The notes: generated by a model not told the origin, from the letters alone. A stretch of 34,108 bases of DNA from DASQFQ01 sp038327685 (GCA_038327685.1 JBBQLH010000044.1:1-34108), one strand, 5' to 3'. Shown: positions 24,471 through 32,153, counted from the stretch's first letter. Program-made: numbers and translations.

Positions 24471-25751
24471 GTGGCGGCCATCCTCCCCCGCCTCAAGAGC
24501 CTCGCGGTCGGACTCGTGCGCGCGGCGCTGTTGCGGCACGTCCGCGCGGCCCCGCGCCCCGACGAGCTGGCCGGCGCCGACCGCCGCGTCCTCATCCTGC
24601 TGTGGAAGGCGTGGGGCATGGGCGGGACGATCCGCGCGGCGTTCAACCTCGCCGAGTACCTCAGCGAGCGCGGGTACGAGGTGGAGATCATCAGCGCGGT
24701 TCGCGAGAGCGAGGAGCCGTTCTTCGGCGCCTTCCCGGCCGGCGTGAAGGTGACGGCGCTCGAGGACCGGCGCCCGCACGCTCCGCGCGCCGGCCTCCTG
24801 CGGCGGGCGCTGCTCCGGCGTCAGAGCCTGTTCGTGGCGGAGGCGGATCGTGCGGTGACGGGCTTCAACCTCTGGACGGACATCGGCCTCGTCCGGCGGC
24901 TGCACGGGCGCGCGGGCTTCCTGATCGGCACGCGACCCGGGGTGAACGCGGCGATCTCGCGGCTCGGCGCGCCGGGGCTGATCACGATCGGGCTCGAGCA
25001 GATGCACCTCGCCAAGCACCCGCGCAGGGTCAAGAACGCCATCCGCCTGCGCTATCCCGACCTCGACGCCCTCGTCGTCCTCACCGACGAGGATCGCGCG
25101 GCCTACAAGACGATGCTCGACGGCACGCTCCCGCTCTACCGGATCCCCAACACCGTGCGCCCGCTGCCGGGCGCGAAGGCGGACCTCGAGGCGAAGACGG
25201 TCTACGCAGCCGGGCGCTTCCGCTACCAGAAGGGCTTCGACCTGCTGATCCCGGCGTGGGCGGAGACCGCGCGCGCCCACCCCGACTGGCGGCTGCGGCT
25301 GCGCGGCGCGGGCCACCTGCGCCCGCGCCTCGAGGGGCTGATCGCCGAGCACGGGATCGAGGACTCCGTGACGCTCGAGGGGCCCGCGGATGACATCGGC
25401 TCCGACATGGCGGAGGCCTCGGTGTTCGTGCTCTCCTCGCGCTTCGAGGGCTTCCCGCTGATCCTGCTCGAGGCGATGAGCAAGGGCATGGGCATCGTCT
25501 CGTTCGACTGCCCCACCGGCCCGGCCGACATCGTCGACGACCACCGCAACGGGATCCTCGTGCCGCCCGAGGACGTCGCTGCGCTCTCGGCTGCGATCCG
25601 CGAGCTCGTCGAGGACGAGGAGCTGCGTCGCCGCACCGCCGCCGCCGCGATCGAGACCGCGCAGCAGTACACGATCGAGGCGATCGGCCCGCAGTGGGAG
25701 GCGCTGCTGGGCGAGCTCGCTAGCCGGGGCTCGCGGCGCGCGGGCGCTTGA
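24471..25751 (+). CDS. Family 4 glycosyltransferase (TagE-like), paralogue of 20880-22811
   Basis: 426 aa from GTG 24471; GTG 24516 is an alternative start because a TAACGT hexamer overlaps 24467-24472. The GT-B module contains 'VLILLWKAWGMGGTIRAAFNL' at ~40-60, 'TVYAAGRFRYQKGFDLLIPAW' for the C-lobe opening, and 'SSRFEGFPLILLEAMSKGMGIV' with E-x7-E, then 'FDCPTGPADIVDD'. These match the enzyme at 20880 almost motif for motif, but the N-terminal beta domain is absent. It is probably another cytoplasmic glycosyltransferase acting on the same polymer. The 3' end overlaps the convergent GT2 gene by 32 bp. Confidence 0.88.
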   Translation: MAAILPRLKSLAVGLVRAALLRHVRAAPRPDELAGADRRVLILLWKAWGMGGTIRAAFNLAEYLSERGYEVEIISAVRESEEPFFGAFPAGVKVTALEDRRPHAPRAGLLRRALLRRQSLFVAEADRAVTGFNLWTDIGLVRRLHGRAGFLIGTRPGVNAAISRLGAPGLITIGLEQMHLAKHPRRVKNAIRLRYPDLDALVVLTDEDRAAYKTMLDGTLPLYRIPNTVRPLPGAKADLEAKTVYAAGRFRYQKGFDLLIPAWAETARAHPDWRLRLRGAGHLRPRLEGLIAEHGIEDSVTLEGPADDIGSDMAEASVFVLSSRFEGFPLILLEAMSKGMGIVSFDCPTGPADIVDDHRNGILVPPEDVAALSAAIRELVEDEELRRRTAAAAIETAQQYTIEAIGPQWEALLGELASRGSRRAGA

Positions 25752-27279
25752 ACACGCGCGCCACCGCGGGGAACCTGCGAGCGACCTCGCGGCGCAGGCG
25801 CGGCGGCACGACCCGCCCGTCGCCCGTCACCGTCAGGGCGAGCGGCGCGCGCAGCGGCCGGCGGCCGTTCTGCGCGGGCACTCCCGGCGGCAGGAACCCC
25901 GCGGCCGAGGCCGTCACGCCGACGGTCCACTCGCCGGCGCGCAGCTTCGCCTTGGCGACCGCCACGCGGGGCTCGAGGCGCGCACGCGCCGTCAGCACAG
26001 GCGTGATCTGCCCCTCGGCGCCCGCCACCGGCTCGAGGCGCGTGTCCGTCTCGGTCCGCAGGAGGAACTCCGTGCCGTCGCGAATCGACCACACGAGTAC
26101 GTCCGCGTAGCTGGCTTCGAGGTCGTCCCCGACGACGAGCGCCTCGGGCGGCAGCGCCTCGGCGAGCGCGGCGGGCGGCGCCCAGCGCAGCAGCTCTCCC
26201 TCGCGCACGAACGCCAGCGGGCCGTCGTCGCCCGCGATCCGCGCCTCGATCGCCATCGCCACGCCCTCGTCGTCGGGGGCGAGCTCGACCACCGTGGCCT
26301 CGGTGCGCAGGCCCGCCTCGAACTCGGCGAGCGCCACGAGCGCCTCGTATTGGCCGTCGCGCAGCAGCCGCGAGCGCACGCGCGCATTGAACGCGATGTA
26401 GGTGTCGACCTCGTCGCCGAAGCGCTCGAGCGCGAGCCGGCGGATCTCCTCGTACAGCGGGCGCCGGAGGGCGGGGTCGCGCTCCGTGAAGTTGCGGCCG
26501 CCGACGCGGCCGAGCATCTTGCCGCGGTACCAGTGCGCGCGCACGCGGTCGCGCAGCGGGCCGGGCTCCATGTGCTGGTCGATCAGGTCGAGCACCTCGC
26601 GCACGTTGCCGTAGTAGCCGGCGGGCTCGAGCTCGGCGGAGGAGGCGTTCGTGTCCTCCTCGCGCAGCACCCAGTGGTAACACGGGTAGCCGGCCAGCAC
26701 CGAGATCCCACGCGCGTGAAAGTACGCGTGCATCGTGAACACGTGGTCCTCGAGCCGCCGGCGGCCCTCTGGGAAGCGAATCCCGTGCTCGTCGAGCAGC
26801 GACTTGCGGAACAGCTTGTGCGGCGTCAGCAGCCGCACCAGCGGCGCCCACTCCAGCGTCACGTCGCGGCGGTCGCGCTTGAACATCGAGCGAGCGACGA
26901 ACTTGCCCTCTCCGACGACCTTGCCGATGACGATGTCGGCCTCGTCGCGCTCGGCGCGGTCGTAGAGCCGCCGCAGCGCGTCCTTGCCCAGCCAGTCGTC
27001 GTTGTCGACGAAGTAGACGTACTCGCCGCGGGCCATCTCGATGCCGAGATTGCGCGGCCTCCCGGGCCAGCCCGAGTTGGGAATGTGCTTGACGTGCACG
27101 TGCGGATGCACCGCCGCCAGGGCGTCGAGGCGGGCGGGTGTCTCGTCGGTCGAGCCGTCGTCGACGAAGATCAGCTCGTACTCATCCGCCGGCAGCGACT
27201 GGCCGAGCAGCGAGTCGATGCACTCGTCGATGTTGGCGCCCGGGTTGTAGACGGGCACGATCACGCTCACCTTCAGCAT
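25720..27279 (-). CDS. TarS-like family 2 glycosyltransferase with C-terminal beta domain
   Basis: 519 aa from ATG 27279, 7 nt after a TAGCGT box; ATG 27285 is next best. The GT-A domain starts 'MLKVSVIVPVYNPGANIDEC' and includes 'ELIFVDDGSTDETP', 'NSGWPGRPRNLGIEMARGEY' and the metal motif 'VDNDDW' (~91-96). 'SMFKRDRRDVTL', 'LTPHKLFRKSLLDEHGIRFP' and 'RLEDHVFTMHAYFHARGISV' (Glu177-Asp178) align closely, from memory, with Staphylococcus TarS, the wall-teichoic-acid beta-GlcNAc transferase, whose catalytic base is at the same place. The last ~180 residues ('EFLLRTETDTRLEPV', 'GEWTVGVTASAAGF') are a beta-rich domain that may serve oligomerisation or polymer binding. This strongly supports a polyol-phosphate polymer as the product of the locus. 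Confidence 0.87.
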   Translation of the reverse strand: MLKVSVIVPVYNPGANIDECIDSLLGQSLPADEYELIFVDDGSTDETPARLDALAAVHPHVHVKHIPNSGWPGRPRNLGIEMARGEYVYFVDNDDWLGKDALRRLYDRAERDEADIVIGKVVGEGKFVARSMFKRDRRDVTLEWAPLVRLLTPHKLFRKSLLDEHGIRFPEGRRRLEDHVFTMHAYFHARGISVLAGYPCYHWVLREEDTNASSAELEPAGYYGNVREVLDLIDQHMEPGPLRDRVRAHWYRGKMLGRVGGRNFTERDPALRRPLYEEIRRLALERFGDEVDTYIAFNARVRSRLLRDGQYEALVALAEFEAGLRTEATVVELAPDDEGVAMAIEARIAGDDGPLAFVREGELLRWAPPAALAEALPPEALVVGDDLEASYADVLVWSIRDGTEFLLRTETDTRLEPVAGAEGQITPVLTARARLEPRVAVAKAKLRAGEWTVGVTASAAGFLPPGVPAQNGRRPLRAPLALTVTGDGRVVPPRLRREVARRFPAVARVFKRPRAASPG

Positions 27280-27286
27280 CCCCATC

Positions 27287-27292
27287 ACGCTA
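27287..27292 (-). promoter_or_regulatory. Predicted -10 box of the TarS-like gene
   Basis: TAGCGT on the minus strand (27292-27287) lies 7 nt before ATG 27279. This leaderless spacing favours 27279 over the in-frame ATG at 27285, which would lie almost inside the box. Confidence 0.45.
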
Positions 27293-27324
27293 CAGCGACG
27301 AGCCGCAGGGCCGATGCAGCTCGG

Positions 27325-27600
27325 GTGCGGAGCCCCATCTCCGACCCCCTCACCGGCATCGCGGGCGCCGAGGCATTCGCGGAGGGGCTGCGCGAGTCGC
27401 TGCGCCCGGCGGTGGGCGGCGTGTCGCTGACCGTCAGCCTGGGCGTCACCGACGCCGTGACAGCCGACCGCTCCGTGCTGCTCCACAGCGCCGACCTCGC
27501 GCTGTATGCCGCCAAGCACGCCGGCCGCGATCGCGTGGTGCGCGCGGATGCGCCGCCGCCGGACGCGGTCGCCCCGCTCGCGGCGGCCGCCCGCGCCTGA
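27325..27600 (+). pseudogene. GGDEF-domain remnant with catalytic core deleted
   Basis: The 91-codon frame from GTG 27325 begins 'SPISDPLTGI', the usual opening of a diguanylate cyclase domain. It jumps at once to 'AGAEAFAEGLRESLRPAVGGVSLTVSLGVTDA' and 'LLHSADLALYAAKHAGRDRVVRA', the usual last third. The ~80 residues between, including the GG(D/E)EF active site, are missing, so it cannot make cyclic di-GMP. No sensor domain precedes it. It fills most of the 350-bp gap between the TarS-like gene and the deacetylase. Best read as a decayed gene with an internal deletion. Confidence 0.65.
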
Positions 27601-27628
27601 CGCCGGCGTGCTGCGCGACACTACGGCC

Positions 27629-28444
27629 GTGCCGCCCACGGTCTCCATGACGTTCGACAACCTCGGCGAGGCGGCGGAGCTCGAGCGCGGGACGTGGCCC
27701 GAGGGCCGGCCGCTCGGCGAGCACTTCAGCGTCCGCGAGTCGCTCCCCCAGCTGCTCAGCATGCTGGCGGCGGAGGACCTGCGCGCGACCTTCTTCGTCG
27801 AAGGGCTCAGCGGCGAGCTCTACCCCGGCGCCCTCTCCGGGCTTGGCGCCGCCGGCCACGAGGTGGCGTGCCACGGCTGGCGCCACGAGCACTGGAGCGA
27901 GCTCGAGCCCGACCGCGAGCACGAGCTGCTCGAGCGGGCCCGCACGGCGCTCGGCGGGCCCGTCGGCTTCCGCCCGCCCGGCGGCACACTGACCGCGCGC
28001 AGCCCGCAGCTGCTCTCCGAGCTCGGCTTCGGCTACTGCTCCCCCGCAGGCGAGCGGGCGGGCCGGCTCGAAGGCGTCGCCGTGCTCCCGTTCCGCTGGC
28101 GGCTGATCGACGCCTACCACTACCTGCCGCACTTCGGCGAGCTGCGCGCCCGCCACGGCGATCCCGAGGAGCCGATGGCGCCGGCGGCGCTGCGCGACGC
28201 GCTGCTGGGCGCGCTCGACGAGCACCTCGGCGGGGGCGGCCACCTCGTGCTGCTGTTCCACCCGTTCCTGCTGTCGGCCGGCCCCGACGCGGTCTCCGCC
28301 CTCGCGGAGATCGTCGGGCGCGTCGGCGAGCTCGCGCGCGCCGGCGACATGCGCTGTCTGCGGATGGACGAGGCCGCCGCCGCGCTGGCGGACGACGCGG
28401 GCCCGCCGGAGCTCGACGTCAGCTCTGCTCGGCGCGCTGCTTGA
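27629..28444 (+). CDS. Polysaccharide deacetylase family protein (NodB-like)
   Basis: 271 aa from GTG 27629; GTG 27608 and ATG 27647 are alternatives. The NodB fold is recognised by 'SMTFDNLGEAAEL' (motif 1, with Asn where many family members have the second Asp), 'LRATFFVEG', 'GHEVACHGWRHEHW' (motif 2, the metal-binding His-x3-His), 'GFRPPGGTLT' (motif 3) and 'LVLLFHPFLL' (motif 5 His). Members remove N- or O-acetyl or related groups from glycans using a divalent metal; the subgroup with TFDN is common in actinobacteria as I recall. There is no signal peptide, so the substrate may be a cytoplasmic precursor. The 3' end overlaps the convergent SRPBCC gene by 26 bp. Confidence 0.85.
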   Translation: MPPTVSMTFDNLGEAAELERGTWPEGRPLGEHFSVRESLPQLLSMLAAEDLRATFFVEGLSGELYPGALSGLGAAGHEVACHGWRHEHWSELEPDREHELLERARTALGGPVGFRPPGGTLTARSPQLLSELGFGYCSPAGERAGRLEGVAVLPFRWRLIDAYHYLPHFGELRARHGDPEEPMAPAALRDALLGALDEHLGGGGHLVLLFHPFLLSAGPDAVSALAEIVGRVGELARAGDMRCLRMDEAAAALADDAGPPELDVSSARRAA

Positions 28445-28838
28445 GCCCGCGCGCGAACTGCTCGAAGGAGGGCCCGAGGTCGGGCATCGACCGCCAGATC
28501 AGCCCCAGCATCGGGCCGCTGTACTCCTCGCGCACGGTGAAGCGGGTGGTCGTGCCGTCGGGGGTCAGCGAGAACGTCCGCACGCCCTTGAACAGTCCGA
28601 GCGGCATCCCGCCCGACCAGGTCATCGCGCGTGCCGGCTCGAACGCGCTGACCTTGACGGGGAAGGCACGCCCCGGGTTGGCCTCCGAGACGACCTTGAT
28701 CTTCTCGCCCGGCGCGATCCGGCCCTCCACGCGCTCGACGCCGGAGTCCCACTCGGCGTAGGCGGGCGCGTCGGTGAGGATGGCCCAGATCGTCTCGGGC
28801 GGCGCCTCGATCGTGGCGGCTGCGTCATAGGACTTCAT
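28419..28838 (-). CDS. SRPBCC (START/polyketide cyclase-like) protein
   Basis: 139 aa, ATG 28838, 6 nt after a TACGGT -10 box. It opens 'SYDAAATIEAPPETIWAILTDAPAYAEWDSGVERVEG', the standard beginning of the Bet v1-like fold, and continues with 'GEKIKVVSEANPGRAFPVKV' and 'TTRFTVREEYSGPMLGLIW', ending in a C-terminal helix 'FEQFARGLKQRAE'. The fold makes a deep hydrophobic pocket for lipids or small aromatic molecules. Its ligand is unknown. It is divergent from arsR with which it shares a single promoter element, so the ArsR protein may control it. Confidence 0.88.
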   Translation of the reverse strand: MKSYDAAATIEAPPETIWAILTDAPAYAEWDSGVERVEGRIAPGEKIKVVSEANPGRAFPVKVSAFEPARAMTWSGGMPLGLFKGVRTFSLTPDGTTTRFTVREEYSGPMLGLIWRSMPDLGPSFEQFARGLKQRAEQS

Positions 28839-28859
28839 TGCGCTACCGTAGCAAAAATG
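28838..28859. promoter_or_regulatory. Symmetric bidirectional -10 element between SRPBCC and arsR genes
   Basis: Only 18 bp separate ATG 28838 (minus) and ATG 28857 (plus). The 7-mer TACCGTA at 28844-28850 gives TACCGT on the plus strand, 7 nt before its ATG, and TACGGT on the minus strand, 6 nt before its ATG. The element sits inside an 11-bp near-palindrome, GCTACCGTAGC. Neither start has a ribosome-binding site, and no other spot could hold a second -10 box. Confidence 0.62.
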
Positions 28860-29171
28860 TTACCGACCGAAGGCGATCCGTTCGACGCGCTCGGCGACCC
28901 GAATCGCCGCGCGATCGTCGAGCAGCTGCGCGCCGGCGACCGCTCGGTGGGCGAGCTGGCCGCCGCCCTGCCGATCAGCCGGCCCGCGGTCTCGCGCCAC
29001 CTGCGCCTGCTCAAGGAGGCGGGCCTCGTCACCGACCGCGCCGAGGGCACGCGGCGCCTCTACCGGCTGCACGACGCCGGGATCGAGGCGGTGCGCGAGT
29101 ACCTCGAGCAGGTCTGGGGAGACGCGGCCGCCCGCTTCCGGCTCGCCGCCGAGAACACGCACGAGCGCTGA
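28857..29171 (+). CDS. ArsR-family winged-helix repressor
   Basis: 104 aa, ATG 28857. 'FDALGDPNRRAIVEQLRAGDRSVGELAAALPISRPAVSRHLRLLKEAGLV' (quoted as the HTH region, residues ~9-58) is a typical ArsR/SmtB winged helix, with the wing in 'RAEGTRRLYRL'. No cysteine metal site is seen, so it is probably of the group paired with AHSA1 proteins rather than a metal sensor. Its TGA overlaps the ATG of the next gene by one base (TGATG), so the two are coupled. It probably represses its own operon and possibly the divergent SRPBCC gene. Confidence 0.92.
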   Translation: MLPTEGDPFDALGDPNRRAIVEQLRAGDRSVGELAAALPISRPAVSRHLRLLKEAGLVTDRAEGTRRLYRLHDAGIEAVREYLEQVWGDAAARFRLAAENTHER

Positions 29172-29608
29172 TGGAGCCGCTCCAGCTCGCGTTCACCGTC
29201 GGCTGCCCGCCCGAGCACGCGTTCGCGGTGTGGGCGCAGCGAACCTCGCTGTGGTGGCCGAAGGGGCACTCGGTGTCGGCCGACCCGGAGCTGACCGTGA
29301 CGTTCGAGCCGCGCCCGGGCGGGCGGATCTACGAGCGCACCCCTGCCGGCGACGAGCACGACTGGGGCGAGGTCGTCGAGTGGGAGCCCCCGCGCCGACT
29401 CGCCTACCTCTGGCACCTGCGCCAGGACCGCGCCGACGCCACGCGCGTGGAGGTCTCGTTCGCGCCGGCAGACGACGGGACCGCCGTCACGATCGTCCAC
29501 TCGGGCTGGGAGCGCCTCGGCGCGCGGGCCGAGGGACTGCGCGAGCGCAATCAGCGCGGGTGGGGCGGGTTGGTGCCGCACTTCGAGCGCGCCTGCGCGG
29601 CCGGCTGA
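29171..29608 (+). CDS. AHSA1-like SRPBCC-domain protein
   Basis: 145 aa, start coupled to arsR by TGATG. 'LQLAFTVGCPPEHAFAVWAQRTSLWWPKGHS' opens the fold. 'TVTFEPRPGGRIYERTPAGDEHDWGEVVEWEPPRRLAYLW' and 'TAVTIVHSGWERLG' are the hallmark strands of the Aha1-C-terminal-like/ActVA group of SRPBCC proteins. ArsR-AHSA1 pairs are common in actinobacteria and are thought to bind a small hydrophobic ligand. Together with the divergent SRPBCC gene, three genes of this kind or its regulator share one promoter region. Confidence 0.88.
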   Translation: MEPLQLAFTVGCPPEHAFAVWAQRTSLWWPKGHSVSADPELTVTFEPRPGGRIYERTPAGDEHDWGEVVEWEPPRRLAYLWHLRQDRADATRVEVSFAPADDGTAVTIVHSGWERLGARAEGLRERNQRGWGGLVPHFERACAAG

Positions 29609-29628
29609 GCCGCGGACTGGACCAGCGG

Positions 29629-29665
29629 GCGGGCAAGAGCCCGCGATCTTCGGCCCTGCGGCCGA
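29629..29665 (+). terminator. Two adjacent short hairpins after the arsR operon
   Basis: GCGGGC-AAGA-GCCCGC (29629-29644) and TCGGCC-CTGC-GGCCGA (29650-29665) are perfect 6-bp stems with tetraloops, 20-60 bp after the AHSA1-like stop. No T-tract follows, so a classical intrinsic terminator is not shown; they may be U-less terminators or mRNA 3'-end structures. Confidence 0.4.
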
Positions 29666-29700
29666 TGCCTCCGCCCGCCGGCGCCGCTTGGATGGTCCCA

Positions 29701-29868
29701 ATGGAAAAGACCACGATCGCCCCGCCCCCACAGGCTCGCTTCGCCCGCGACTCCGAGCCCCCGAAGCCCGCTGCGCCCCGGCCGCCCGCCGACCTCGCCG
29801 CCGTGCGCACGATCCAGCGGCGCTGGCCGCGGACCCTGCCGGAGACGCGCGTCTTCCCGCGCGGCTAG
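29701..29868 (+). CDS. Possible small Pro/Arg-rich protein
   Basis: 55 codons from ATG 29701 to TAG 29868. The product is basic and proline-rich ('APPPQARFARDSEPPKPAAP', then 'AVRTIQRRWPRTLPETRVFP'). It has no recognised domain, signal peptide or membrane helix. Its stop shares the CTAG at 29865-29868 with the stop of the convergent SDR gene. No good ribosome site or -10 box was found. It may be a real short gene or chance in GC-rich DNA. Apart from it and the hairpins, the 256-bp gap 29609-29864 shows nothing else. Confidence 0.35.
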   Translation: MEKTTIAPPPQARFARDSEPPKPAAPRPPADLAAVRTIQRRWPRTLPETRVFPRG

Positions 29869-30662
29869 CGCGCGGACAGCCGGGCCGCGAGCTCGCCCGC
29901 CAGGCCGGTCTCCGGGAAGTGGCCGCCCCGGACGAGCCGGCGCATCCGCGTCGTCGTGATGCGGTCGAGCAGCCGCCGCGGTGAGCGGCGGGCGAGGAAG
30001 TACTGGATCGTGCCCGAGCGCGTCGTCGCAAGGTCGCGCACCGGGCGCCCGAGCGCCGCGCGGGTGAGAGCCCGCGCGGCGTCCTCGACCCGCTCGGCCG
30101 GCACCGCACCCTCGAGGCCGACGCCACTGTCCTTCGCGGCGTCGTGGATGCCCGTCCGGATGTAGCCCGGGTAGACGGTGGTGACGCCGATCTCGTCCCC
30201 GAACTCGAGCCGCAGTGCGTCCGAGTAGGCGACGAGCCCGCGCTTGCTCATGCAGTACGCGGTCGCGAACGGGACCGCGAGGTGGGCGAGGCCCGAGGCG
30301 ACGTTGACGACGCGCCCGCGCGAGTGGCGCAGCGCCGGGAGCGCGGCGCCGGTGACGCGCCAGGGCCCGATCAGGTTGACCTCGAGCACGGCGATGGCGG
30401 CTGCGTCGGGCGCCCGGCCGGCGGACTGCGGGATGCCGATGCCGGCGTTGTTGATCAGCACGTCGAGGCCGCCGAGGCGCTCGATCGCCTCGGCCACCGC
30501 GCGCTCGACGGACGCCTCGTCGCGCACGTCGCACGCGATCACGCCCGCCGCGTCGTCGGCCTCGAGGTCGAGCCCGACGACCTCCGCCCCGCGGGCGCGC
30601 AGCTCGCGCACCGCGGCGGAGCCGATGCCGCCCGACGCGCCGGTGATCAGCACCCTCGTCAT
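29865..30662 (-). CDS. Short-chain dehydrogenase/reductase
   Basis: 265 aa, ATG 30662 overlapping the BVMO stop by 4 bp (ATGA). The Rossmann fold starts with 'VLITGASGGIGSAAV' (TGxxxGIG). 'LDLEADD' after strand 2 suggests NAD(H) preference because of the Asp, followed by 'NNAGIGIP', catalytic Ser in 'VNVASGLA', and Tyr-x3-Lys in 'YCMSKRG'. 'YPGYIRTGI' is the usual loop after strand 6. Classical SDR length plus a short basic C-terminal tail. Translational coupling to a Baeyer-Villiger monooxygenase suggests it makes the ketone substrate from an alcohol or oxidises the product alcohol. Confidence 0.92.
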   Translation of the reverse strand: MTRVLITGASGGIGSAAVRELRARGAEVVGLDLEADDAAGVIACDVRDEASVERAVAEAIERLGGLDVLINNAGIGIPQSAGRAPDAAAIAVLEVNLIGPWRVTGAALPALRHSRGRVVNVASGLAHLAVPFATAYCMSKRGLVAYSDALRLEFGDEIGVTTVYPGYIRTGIHDAAKDSGVGLEGAVPAERVEDAARALTRAALGRPVRDLATTRSGTIQYFLARRSPRRLLDRITTTRMRRLVRGGHFPETGLAGELAARLSAR

Positions 30663-32149
30663 GCCGTCACCGGTTCACTCTTGCCCCGCGTGCGCTGGGT
30701 GAGCTCGGAGTCGCCCGGGTCGAAGCTCGCCGTGCGCTGCCGGAAGCGCCACGTCCAGTCCGGCCACAGGGTCGCGTTGCGGCCGGTCTCGTCGAGGTAC
30801 CAGCTCGCGCAGCCGGTGTTCCACACGGTCCCCTGCATGCGCTCGTCGAGGTCGGCGTTGAAGCGCTCGGCCGCGTCCGCGCGCACCTGCACCGCGTCGG
30901 CGCCGTGGCGATCCATGTGGCGCAGCGCGTCCATCACGTAGGCGACCTGCGACTCGATCATGTAGACCATCGAGGAGTGCCCCAGGCCCGTGTTGGGCCC
31001 GCACAGCACGAACAGGTTCGGGAAGCCGGGCATCGCCGTCCCGAGGTGGGCCCTGGGGCTGCCCTGCCAGACGTCGTCGAGCGTCCTGCCGCCCGGCCCG
31101 CGCACCATCCGGCCGACCGGCATGTCGGTGACCTGAAAGCCGGTGCCGAAGATGATCGCGTCGACCTCGCGCTCCTCGCCGTCGCCGGTCACGATCGAGT
31201 TCGCCCTGACCTCCGCGACCCCGCCCGTGAGCAGCTCGACGTTGGGCTTGGAGAGCGCGCGGTACCACTTGTTCGAGGGCAGGATCCGCTTGCACCCGAT
31301 CGTGTAGCCGGGTGAGACCTTCTCGAGCAGCGCCGCGTCGGAGATCTGGCTGCGCATGTGCTTGCGGGCGATCCGCTCGGGGACCTTCATCAGCTTCGGG
31401 TTCTTGACGAAGCCGAGCACCAGCAGCTCGCGCAGGCTGTAGGCGGTCCCGCGCACGAGCTTCTGCAGCGGCGGGAAGCGCTTGTAGAGCCGCGCCTCCC
31501 AGGCGCGGATCGGCCGGTTCGGGTGCGGCATGATCCACGGCGGCGTGCGCTGGATGACGTGCAGCTGCTCGACGTCCTTCTGGATCTCGGGCACGAACTG
31601 GATCGCCGACGCGCCGGTTCCCACGGCGGCGACGCGCTTGCCCTCGAGGTCGTAGGCGTGGTTCCAGCGCGCGGAGTGGAAGGTCTCGCCCTGGAAGGAG
31701 TCGAGGCCGTCGAGCGGCGGCGTCTTGGGCTCCGCCAGCGGTCCCATGCCGGCCACCACGACGCGCGCGCGGAGCGGCCCATCGGAGGTCTCGACGGTCC
31801 AGCCGCCGGTGTCCTCGTCCCACTCGACGCCGGTCACGGTGCAGTTGAGGCGCACGTGCGGGCGCACGCCGTGCTCGTCGGCGACGCGCCGCAGATAGTC
31901 GCGGATCTCGGGCTGGGCCGAGTAGGTTTCGCTCCAGCCGGGATTGGGGGCGAAGGAGAACGAGTAGAGGTGCGAGGGCACGTCGCAGGCACAACCCGGG
32001 TACGTGTTGAAGTGCCAGGTGCCGCCCACATCGTCCGCACGCTCGAGCACGGTGAAGTCCCCGATCCCCTCCTGCTTGAGGCGGATCGCCATCCCGAGGC
32101 CCGAGAAGCCGCTGCCGATGATCGCAATGTCGACGTCGAAGGTGTCCAT
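30659..32149 (-). CDS. Baeyer-Villiger flavin monooxygenase (EthA/MymA-like)
   Basis: 496 aa, ATG 32149. 'IAIIGSGFSGLGMAIRL' (~9-25) binds FAD. 'VGGTWHFNTYPGCACDVPSHLYSFSF' is typical of the family. The Baeyer-Villiger fingerprint F-x-G-x3-H-x3-W appears as 'FQGETFHSARWN' (~152-163). 'VAAVGTGASAIQFVPEI' (~173-189) binds NADPH, and 'IIFGTGFQVTD' is the second FAD-side motif. It inserts oxygen next to a ketone to give an ester or lactone. Downstream SDR and divergent TetR/esterase genes make a coherent ketone-oxidation set, similar in layout to mycobacterial ethA-ethR and mymA. The natural substrate is unknown. Confidence 0.93.
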   Translation of the reverse strand: MDTFDVDIAIIGSGFSGLGMAIRLKQEGIGDFTVLERADDVGGTWHFNTYPGCACDVPSHLYSFSFAPNPGWSETYSAQPEIRDYLRRVADEHGVRPHVRLNCTVTGVEWDEDTGGWTVETSDGPLRARVVVAGMGPLAEPKTPPLDGLDSFQGETFHSARWNHAYDLEGKRVAAVGTGASAIQFVPEIQKDVEQLHVIQRTPPWIMPHPNRPIRAWEARLYKRFPPLQKLVRGTAYSLRELLVLGFVKNPKLMKVPERIARKHMRSQISDAALLEKVSPGYTIGCKRILPSNKWYRALSKPNVELLTGGVAEVRANSIVTGDGEEREVDAIIFGTGFQVTDMPVGRMVRGPGGRTLDDVWQGSPRAHLGTAMPGFPNLFVLCGPNTGLGHSSMVYMIESQVAYVMDALRHMDRHGADAVQVRADAAERFNADLDERMQGTVWNTGCASWYLDETGRNATLWPDWTWRFRQRTASFDPGDSELTQRTRGKSEPVTA

Positions 32150-32153
32150 GTGA

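Noticed and set aside
23124..25544. Minus-strand open frame of 806 codons across methyltransferase, sulfotransferase and GT4 genes
   Set aside because: It is out of frame with the sulfotransferase motifs and antisense to the other two genes; its translation lacks any domain.
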